DNA of 64,000 nucleotides from Cyclospora cayetanensis. Lineage: Eukaryota > Apicomplexa > Conoidasida > Eucoccidiorida > Eimeriidae. Under the pieces are notes generated by a model, which was given only the letters and a program-made list of their open reading frames with translations, was not told where the DNA came from and did no database searches. Shown piece after piece: positions 56,218 through 64,000 of the stretch (position 1 is its first letter; each line of letters starts with the position of its first letter). The stretch is from positions 248,001-312,000 of the forward strand of contig NW_020312136.1 of the NCBI RefSeq assembly GCF_002999335.1. The letters run 5' to 3'. Position numbers and translations under genes: made by a program.

Positions 56218-59090
56218 TTTCCCTAACAGTGGCAGCTGCTAAACAATTATCAATGTTGGTTTCTCAAAGAATTTTAAAGCCCGAATTAGTGGCACATTTT
56301 GCCGCGAAGGCAAAGAATCCATGTGTTGCCGGACGGTCCACAGGGGGATGTAGAAGTGCTGGAGTTCAGGACTATTGAGCACTGAGGACACACTGGCTGG
56401 AACAATTTGGCGAAACGGGTCGAAAACAAAACCATGGCAGTGGCTGACGGAGGAGCAGTTTTGGGGCTTCGCTGCCGACGGGAGAACTGGCCGCTCTGCT
56501 TGGCTCACAAGGCTAGTCTGTAACCATGGTGCTCCATTCATTCCTTGATAACTTTCCTTTCCCAACACATGCTCTGCCGGCAATAGCTGCTTTCACCGGG
56601 ATGCTGGTAGAAACAATTTTTGTAGTGATCGTTAATGTGCCGCTTATATTCATAAGTCTATGCAGGTACGCTCAGGTATGATGCCCCTCTGTTCCTGCTG
56701 ACGCCTCGTCTGGGGTTTGGATATCGGCTATGCTGTTTGCACCCACTATGTTGGCATGCAACCATTGCTTTTCGTAGTTTAAATGCACATGCAGGCTAGT
56801 GTATACTTGTACTATGCATACTGCCTTTACTTGCAAGCGATTCCTCGTTGCAGGAGGCTAAACTATTTCAGCTGTCAGACGTGAGCGAGCCCTCCCCCCG
56901 TCGCAGTCTTGCTGGCTCAGGTCCCTAGCGGGCTTTTTGCGGTTGTGCTTCTTTCTTTCATTCAATTTCTTTTTACGCAATAGTACTCACTGTGCCTTCA
57001 TCACTTGTGTTGAATTTTGCGTTTCTTTCTCTCTGGGCACTGGTGATGGAATTCTTTTGGTGCGCTGCACGCTGCAAGCCGCAACAGCCAGGTAGGGAAC
57101 GTCGGGACCTGTGTTGTTGAACGAGGAGCGGGAAGACCTAGACCGCAAAGCTATATTTATCCACCTTTTATCGCACTAGTTTTATTTAGTTAATAATTAG
57201 CGAAGAATTGACTAGCTGATTTGTCTGTATTTCTTAATTTCTAGAAGCCGGCGTTAGCTCTGTGGAAAAAGATTCCGTGTTGCATGTCTGTGTGAGCGTG
57301 CTCGACGCTATGTGCCCCTTACTGCGCATGATTGGAGTGCTGAAGGATTGCACATACGCCCACCTGTCTGTCTGTAGTCCCTCATGGCAGGACCTCTGAG
57401 AGGGGCGGAGACGGGAAGGAGCCGATTCCTTGGATATACGCTCAATGTCATTCTACTAGGCTTGCAATGAATCTAAGGGGAACTGTCTCCCTCTGAAAAA
57501 CTTCCATGGATACGGATATCCTATCAAGCCGCTTACAGAACCCAGAGGGAGGTGTTGTGGATTCGCGCCGCTTGACCTTGAGCATGGGGAATGGCCACCT
57601 TATGAAGGTGTCGTAGGAGCTTTCACTGTATGTTGCGCGTTCTGCTAGACCCCAGAGGACAAAGGGAACTTGGGAGATAAGTGCTCTTGGGGAGTATGAG
57701 GAACTGATGCGCTAAAGCCACATTCGCTGCATCTGAACGATTGCGGGCTAGCCGAGGCCCTCACTGCCGCGTTGGTGAACCCTTTAAGTGGAGCTTTCCG
57801 GAAAACCTTGAAACAAGAGGCGTTCAAATTGGGCAATGTATACTTGTCGAACGCTTCAGTGCCTTTTTGATACCAACAAGCTCCACCGTACTCTGGCTGG
57901 AAAGTTGGCAGTCATTTCGTGTACGCTGCTTGTGTGTGCTGGAAGCACCGGACTCTTCGACACTACATGTATTGGTAGTATCTATAATCACTTTCAAAGG
58001 CTATTCGTATCTAGCTACTGCTGGTTGCATAATACATGGGGACTTTGTATTAGGGGGCGTTGGGGTGATAGGTTTCTGCTCTTTGGAGTTTCCGGATCCA
58101 AGGGCATAGAGTGACACAGGAGACATCGCAGATATGCACGTAGCAAACTCCAACTGCACAGTGCCTGTAGCCGTGACCCCTGTCAAACTGCAAAGCCTTC
58201 CTCTTGCAGTTTTTTGTAGTAGGCTTCTGGTGTTCTCCTGCATGTGTGGGGAAGATGGCAGCAGCGGCACCATGCTCCCTAAAGTGTTTTGTTCCTCTCC
58301 TTTTGGCTGACCGATACGTCCTCAGCTGCAGAGTAGCAGCCGCGGCTTTTGAAGCAAAAGATCAAGCGCTCTGGCGCCGTTTCCTTGTGCCTGCCTTGCC
58401 CGACTGCCAAACGCATCAAGGCACTCCCATACACACAAGCAAATGGCCCACACAACGGAGGGAAAGAGGAGGCCTTGACAAGAGAGATATGAGTAGGAGA
58501 GTGCTCAATGCAGAGTGCCTTGTCACCCAGTGGGATAGCCCTGATATTCGGTGTGTACACGCATATACAGCCCAAAGCAAGAGATGTTGTACGTTGTCTT
58601 CCAAGCTAAAATGGACTACTTAAACTGCTGGCATCCACATTTGGACTCTTGGGAGACAATCTTGTGTGGAACCTATCTGGTTTTGACCTGCAGCACATAT
58701 GACCTCGTACCACACGCAAGAGAGCTACTTGCTAGTGCGCCTTCGAGAGAGGCAAAGCATCGCGCGTACCCACCGGCAAAAACAAAGACCATGCGTCAAA
58801 CGAACCATCATGTACTTGCAAATTCAAAGAGAATAGGAGCAAATAAATCATCCTTCTATTACCAGTTACCCGAGGGGCTCTTCCATAATGCCGCTGGAGG
58901 GTCCCGTACGTGCCACTTGCTGTCGGTACCGCCTGAGCGGCAGCAAAAGCTGCAGCAACAGTGTACGTTTTCACTGCATTTCGGCGTAGTACACCGGATT
59001 CTCTTCCATTAATTGTTCTTCATATCCTTCTTTGCATGCTCCTCGGTGCTATAACGTCGTCACACCCCTCTGCCACACACTGCCTGAACC
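56218..59090. other. Gene-poor region
   Basis: About 2.9 kb. The left part may be 3' retroelement debris. The rest holds short open frames without recognisable motifs (for example 57836-58114 and 58551-59012 on +). The right end should carry the promoter/5' UTR of the BCKDH E1-beta gene. Confidence 0.45.
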
Positions 59091-62000
59091 ATGTCGTCCA
59101 TAGTTTCCTCTCGCGCGTTATCGCGTTTCTCATCTGCTCCCGTAGGACAAACTTCTGCCTTTAGAGCTGCTCTCACAACTTTAAGTGCAGTTTCATCCTC
59201 TCCGTTGCTTGCCTCCTTCGCAAGCTTCAGAAAATGTGAGCCCCCAAAGCGATTCTTTGCTCATGGTGCGGGCACTGACCTGACGCTGGCTTGCCGCACC
59301 TCCACAGCTCCCCGCCCAAACCATGGTGCTACCACCAGCATGAACCTTTTCACGGCCATTAACTCCGCGATGCACATTGCTCTGGAAACGGATCCCACGT
59401 GCGTCCCCCCCCTCACCGGTAGCAACATGCTTTGGAAATCCATCACCCACGACCCGCTAAGTCGCATCCGTCATAATTCGTCCCTAGGGATGCAAGGACC
59501 GTGGTTCGATCAAGGTCCGAGGCATAGGCAGGGGGGGTTAAGACGTGATCCGTTCGAGGGGCCAGTGCAAGAAGGCAGAAATCGCACAGAGGGAAGGGGG
59601 CTCCTGCAGCCAGAGCTGACCATACACTGCAAACCAACTCATTCAATGACCACCGTGGCCTATTTGTTCAGCATGAGTCCTTTCGAATGGATTCCATTGT
59701 TGCCCAGCATCAGGGCTCCCCTAGCCAACCCTAGTCCCCAGTACACGTGAAAGATCCCAGCGTTTCTTCTTCCGTGAAGTGTAGTCGCTGCACCTGAGGC
59801 GCACTGGGGAGATTTATCATGACTTTCTTCACGATAGAAGAGGCGCATTGCCAACTCTTGCTACCTTGGCCCTCCCCATCGCTCCCCCTTCCGCAGGAGG
59901 CTGAACGGCACGCGCCTCCTGCACATCTTACCCAGCCGCCAGGTGTCACGACATAGCTTTGAGCCTGTGTTGAGCCTATTTTCTGATTCAGAGCTTGCGT
60001 CTTCGGGGAGGACGTGGCTTTTGGCGGAGTCTTCCGGTGCTCTGTCGATCTGAGGGACAAATTCGGCCCACAACGTGTCTTCAATACACCCCTCTCCGAG
60101 CAGGTAACTGCCTCCTGGGAGGTACTGGCGATGATGAGCGAGGGTTGTGTGGCGTGGATCACGGTCTGCTGGATGATATGCGTCATGAGCTCCAACTTCA
60201 TAGGGAGGTCGATAGATGGTAGCCTTGGCTGCGATGCGCTTCTCTCAGGGTATCGCCGGCATGGCTGTCGGGATGGCTGCCGTTGGATACACGGCCATTG
60301 CGGAAATTCAATTCGGAGATTACATTTTTCCGGCCTTTGATCAGGTGACTTGTCTTAGATGTAGCGCAGCGTGGCATCTTGTAATGAAAGCAGAGTTCAT
60401 CACTACTCTGGCTGCAGTCGCATGCTGGCCTCCCATGACTTCATGCGCACACTCTGGAGGTAGAGGGAGCGGAGGACGCCGCAGATGCACATTTGACAGG
60501 CGCACAGCAGGGAACGATGGGAAAGAGGGGCTTGACGGGATGCAGTTCGGGTGTATCCATGGTCAAGTGCATGCGGGCATGCCATTGCGTGATAGGACGC
60601 CCCCGTGTATGTCTGCATGTGTGTGTGTGTGTGTGTGTGTGTGGCCGTATCTCTATCTGTACTTCCGTGTTCGTTTATCTGTCTATGTATCTTGATTTTG
60701 AGAGAGAGAGAGTGTGTGTGTGGGTGTGTATGCGTCTCTTCTGTCCGCTACTGTATGGGGAACCAGACAGGACTCATGGTGCTGGGCGCTGTGGCATGCA
60801 CTGTTTCTCTCCTTCCTCACTGCAGAGGAGGAAGGGGGCTCAGGGAGGGGGAGAGAGAGGAGATCTGGTGTGTCCAGTGTGTTGCTGCTGCGCGTAGATT
60901 GTGAATGAAGCCGCCAAGTTCAGGTATAGGAGCGGTAACAACTGGAACTGCGGGAAGGCGACTTTCAGATGTTCATGGGGGGCTGTTGGTCATGGCGGTC
61001 TGTATCACTCTCAGTCTCCGGAGGCCTTCTTTGCCCATGCGGCTGGCATTAAGGCAAGCAGACACCTTGCTGCAGGGTTGTTCGTTGTCTCTGCTTGGGC
61101 CCATTGCTGCTTTTTTGTCCCTCCTTTCTAGGGAGGAGGAGAGCGAGAAGGCTTCTGCAGAAAGGGCTGTGACAGAGGGCCCTGTGCAGGAATGTATATG
61201 CCCTCACTCCTCACCTCATCTCACCTCCGCCTCCTTCTTTCCCTCCTCCTGCTCACAGAGCGCAGACGCGGAGGCTGCTTTTTGCGTGTGCACTGTGGGG
61301 ACCGCTCAGGTCGTAATACCCAGGGGCCCCTACCAGGCGAAAGGCCTCCTCTTAGCCTGTATCCGAGATGAGAATCCTTGCCTCTTCTTCGAGCCGAAGG
61401 CGCTATACAGAGTTGCAACGGACGAGGTGCCCACAGGCGATTACACGCTGGATCTGTCGAAGGCAGATATTATCCAGGAAGGAGAACATGTGTGTCACAT
61501 CTGTCTTCAGAATCCCCACACCTGCCAGCATAGATTACCTCGGACCTTTCTCGTGTGGCGTGGATACACACGGCGCGGCAAGAAGCCCAGTAGCTCCTTT
61601 CTAAGCCGTTAAGCGGACCGCCGGCGTGTTCAAGGCAGTCATGCACACGTATATACGCCTTTCTCGTGGTGGCTGCAGATGCAGCTGACATGCAATGCAA
61701 TTTTGTGCAATGCAATTTTGTGCAATGCAATTTTGTGCAATGCAATTTTGTGCAATACGATCTTATGCGATGCGATTTTGTGCATCCCTCTCTATATATG
61801 CCTTGCCCCGGCGGAATAACGCAGGGGGTACAAGCATTGCGCCTCCTCGAAACATCGTGCTTTCCCGTTGCTAGCGAACTGATGTGTGCGAGTCCTTTTT
61901 TATTAGGTAACTGCCGTGGCGTGGGGCACACAAGTGCATCGGCTGCTCCGGGCAGCTCAGATGGCAGAGAAGGAGGGCATCAAGGTGGAGGTTATAGACC

Positions 62001-62617
62001 TTCAAACCATCGTTCCTTGGGATGTCGACACCGTCATCAACTCAGTCAAGAAGACTGGACGCCTCCTTGTATCCCATGAGGCACAGCAAACTATGGGCTT
62101 CGCTGCGGAGATCGCTACGACGGTGCAGGAAAAGTGCTTCTTCAGCTTGGAGGCACCCATAAAGAGAGTCACGGGTTATGACACACCCTTCCCTCTCGCG
62201 TATGAGCCGGTGAGGGCTTAGAGGTGCACGGGGGAGCCGCGAGCTTGGCTTGGAAGGGGGGTAGCGATGCTTGTAGTTGCAGCGTCGTAGTGTGACAATC
62301 AAAGCCTTTTTACGTGAATGTGCCAAGTATGGGCGATTCCCTTGTGCATACCCCTCGGATTTTGAAGCGATCCTTGTATAATGCTCTCTCTTCAAATGGC
62401 TGTGGGAGGCCCCTTTGCATCGGGACGTCCCTCAAATTCTGGGCAGCGCATGCAGCAGCGCATGCACCCTCGTGTTCTCACTCTCTCTTTGCGTCGGCAT
62501 GCGCTCTCCGTATTTCTGGTGGCTTGCGGCCTCTCCACTCTGTTGCGCACTCCGCAGTTCTATCTGCCGGATGAATACAAATTGCTGGACGCGATCAAGG
62601 AGCTGAAGGCCAACTGA
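59091..62617 (+). CDS. BCKDHB: Branched-chain 2-oxoacid dehydrogenase E1 component, beta subunit, seven exons
   Basis: This is the beta subunit of the thiamine-diphosphate E1 enzyme of the mitochondrial BCKDH complex, which oxidatively decarboxylates 2-oxoacids. Exons: 59091-59398, 59992-60103, 60249-60344, 60898-61053, 61310-61489, 61907-62209 and 62558-62617. Phases close to 404 residues. The first 48 residues are Ser/Ala/Arg-rich and nearly free of acidic residues, as in a mitochondrial presequence. Conserved blocks are [107 protein letters not shown] and [20 protein letters not shown]. The intron after 61053 has a GC donor (AAG|GCAAGC). In Toxoplasma and Plasmodium, BCKDH is known to act as the mitochondrial pyruvate dehydrogenase, and the same role here is inferred. 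E1-alpha is not in the window. Confidence 0.95.
61690..61785. repeat. 15-bp tandem repeat (TGCAATGCAATTTTG) in BCKDHB intron 5
   Basis: About four good copies followed by diverged copies (GCAATACGATCTTAT, GCGATGCGATTTTG) in intron 61490-61906. Confidence 0.9.
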
Positions 62618-63197
62618 TCGGTCGTGTTTCATCAGCGAAATGCTGGACCCCACTGTTGCCTTTCCACCTTTGGTGGATCGACCAGATGGATGCAAGGCTC
62701 TGGTTATCTCAGCAAAGCTGCTGATATGGCGCGTCAGATGTGAGAGGGCGCATGGCCACTTCGTAGGCATACGCATCCTCCACAGCCGCACTGCGCAGGC
62801 AGTTCAGGCTCTGGCTTTTTGCGTTTACGAAATACGCACTCACGTATGCAGGCGCTTCTTCAAGTAGAGACCCGAGTGTGTGCGATGGAAGTGCAAGCAA
62901 GTTGCAGCGAGAAAGAGAGGGGCAACGGCTGTCCTCGAAACCTTTTCTTGCCCCTGAGCGCAGAAGGAGGGAAAGAGCACAGGAGTGCTGCTGTAGGTAG
63001 TGCTGTACTAGGACCGTTAGTTAAATCATCAGCCCTAGCGCAACGATAGACCTTAGGGGCCTTCTGCTTTGGAGAGACTGCCATTTTATATGTGGCTGCA
63101 ACGGTTCTCCCTGCGCAGCCAATAGATGGCATTTCATTGCCGACGCTTGCAGGGTCATTTCTTGGTGTGATGGCGCACACACGCATACAGTGCCGCC
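62618..63197. other. Intergenic region between convergent genes
   Basis: Contains the 3' UTR of BCKDHB and probably that of the minus-strand gene to the right. A minus-strand open frame at about 62860-63186 has no recognisable motif. Confidence 0.4.
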
Positions 63198-64000
63198 TCA
63201 GCCCTTGACATTAAGACCCCGCCTACCAGATATGAGGCCATAGAGAGAACTGGAAACAAATTCCAAGGGGAAGCACGCTGAAAAAGAATTCACTTGCGAT
63301 GCCGCCGTCGCTGCCGGAAGTAGAGGGCCTGTAGCAACAGGCCTTCGACGCCATCGGCTAACTTGCGCCCACGTATCACGACAGAGGCTAAAGGGCAGGT
63401 AACCGTGGATCATTAAATTCCTGTGAGGCGCTGATATCAGGGTAATGGGACGTACTGTGCGGTACGGAGGGGCCGAGAGCAGAATAGACCAAGATTTGAA
63501 TGCATGTGATGAAGCCCGGATATTTTAGAGTCAGGTTCAATAACGATGCCTTCTAGGGGAGTGTGCAATTTGGATGCACACACGGGTTGCATGTATTGGA
63601 AAATCTCTATTTAGGGACTGCAATGCGGGATGTGCGTATGCATGTATATACGTACGCATGCATGGATGTATATGTATGTGTGTGTGTTCAGCTCTGCCCT
63701 CTCAAAGTAACGCTCCATCCTAAGCCTCGGTAGGGAGACACACCTTCCTCCAGACTCCATACAACCTTAATAAGATGTTAGTGAGCACATTTCGAAAGAA
63801 TTTTCTCTATGCCCTACCCACTCCCCTATAGATTCCCAATCCGAGGCAAGAGAGACGGTTATGATACGCCTTACCCTAAGCACTCTCAGCATCCACACCC
63901 AGTTGCATACAGCGTGTACCCCCGCAGTGCACAGTATTACGTCTCCCGGTAGCAAGCTTACGCTACGCTGCAATAAATAAGATGTACTTACAGACTCACC
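63198..64000 (-). CDS. 3' part of an unrecognised minus-strand gene, incomplete at the window edge
   Basis: One exon is well delimited: 63875-63967, between a TTATTGCAG acceptor and a GTAAGG donor. It has 31 codons reading SVSLLPGDVILCTAGVHAVC and on to MLRVLR. At the right edge, a GTGAGT donor on the minus strand (63994-63999) shows another exon ending at the window boundary. Downstream, a minus-strand frame at 63198-63413 reads MIHGYLPFSLCRDTWA and ends in FVSSSLYGLISGRRG before its stop. It could be the last exon, but I could not link it in phase. The exon's hydrophobic, Trp/Val-rich content suggests a membrane or metabolic protein; no family is recognised. Confidence 0.4.

Noticed and set aside
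56330..56520. Possible chromodomain after the integrase relic
   Set aside because: A frame reading GDVEVLEFRTIEH followed by a stop vaguely resembles a chromodomain start, but the aromatic cage and the rest of the fold are not recognisable.
1..64000. CRISPR arrays, bacterial operons, ribosome binding sites or prophage
   Set aside because: The sequence is nuclear eukaryotic with spliceosomal introns. The tandem repeats present lack spacer structure and no bacterial gene was recognised.

Overview
This is eukaryotic nuclear DNA, most likely from a coccidian apicomplexan of the Eimeria/Cyclospora kind. The evidence is indirect: nearly every recognisable gene is cut by short GT-AG introns; genes lie on both strands with wide non-coding gaps; introns carry long TA/CA microsatellites; coding regions contain poly-Q and alanine/serine-rich runs; and decayed Ty3/gypsy elements are present. 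The genus is an inference. I derived gene models by hand, matching donor and acceptor sites so that reading phase was kept. They have no transcript support.

Layout. 1-2.9 kb: nothing recognised. 2.9-4.4 kb (-): PCNA, five exons. 4.4-6.5 kb: no gene recognised. 6.6-12.8 kb (-): three CCCH zinc fingers (Unkempt/plant-TZF style) followed by an IRE1-like pseudokinase and a long low-complexity tail. Splice phases allow all of this to be one gene. 13-18.3 kb: gene-poor stretch with a stop-riddled Ty3/gypsy reverse transcriptase/RNase H relic. 18.4-24.4 kb: weakly supported exons, including one orphan multi-exon gene (+). 25.7-28.6 kb (-): complete mitochondrial carrier, seven exons. 29.2-30.9 kb (+): a possible tail-anchored mini-protein exon and a single-exon LENG1-like (CIR N-terminal domain) protein. 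32.0-33.05 kb (-): orphan secretory/membrane protein. 33.8 kb (+): tRNA-Arg(ACG). 34.6-39.2 kb (+): mRNA guanylyltransferase (capping enzyme), nine exons. 41.1-45.2 kb (+): orphan protein of about 1194 residues. 46.9-52.3 kb (-): eIF4G-like MIF4G protein. 55.2-56.2 kb (+): Ty3/gypsy integrase relic. 59.1-62.6 kb (+): BCKDH E1-beta, seven exons. 63.2-64 kb (-): 3' part of a gene running off the window.

The genes form no operon. Several belong to mRNA processing and translation (capping enzyme, eIF4G, LENG1-like, CCCH protein) and two to mitochondrial metabolism (carrier, BCKDH E1-beta). I read this as ordinary housekeeping neighbours, not a functional cluster. The most unusual item is the CCCH/IRE1-like pseudokinase locus. 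The next are two GC-AG introns with the same AAG|GCAAG donor and the two retroelement fossils.
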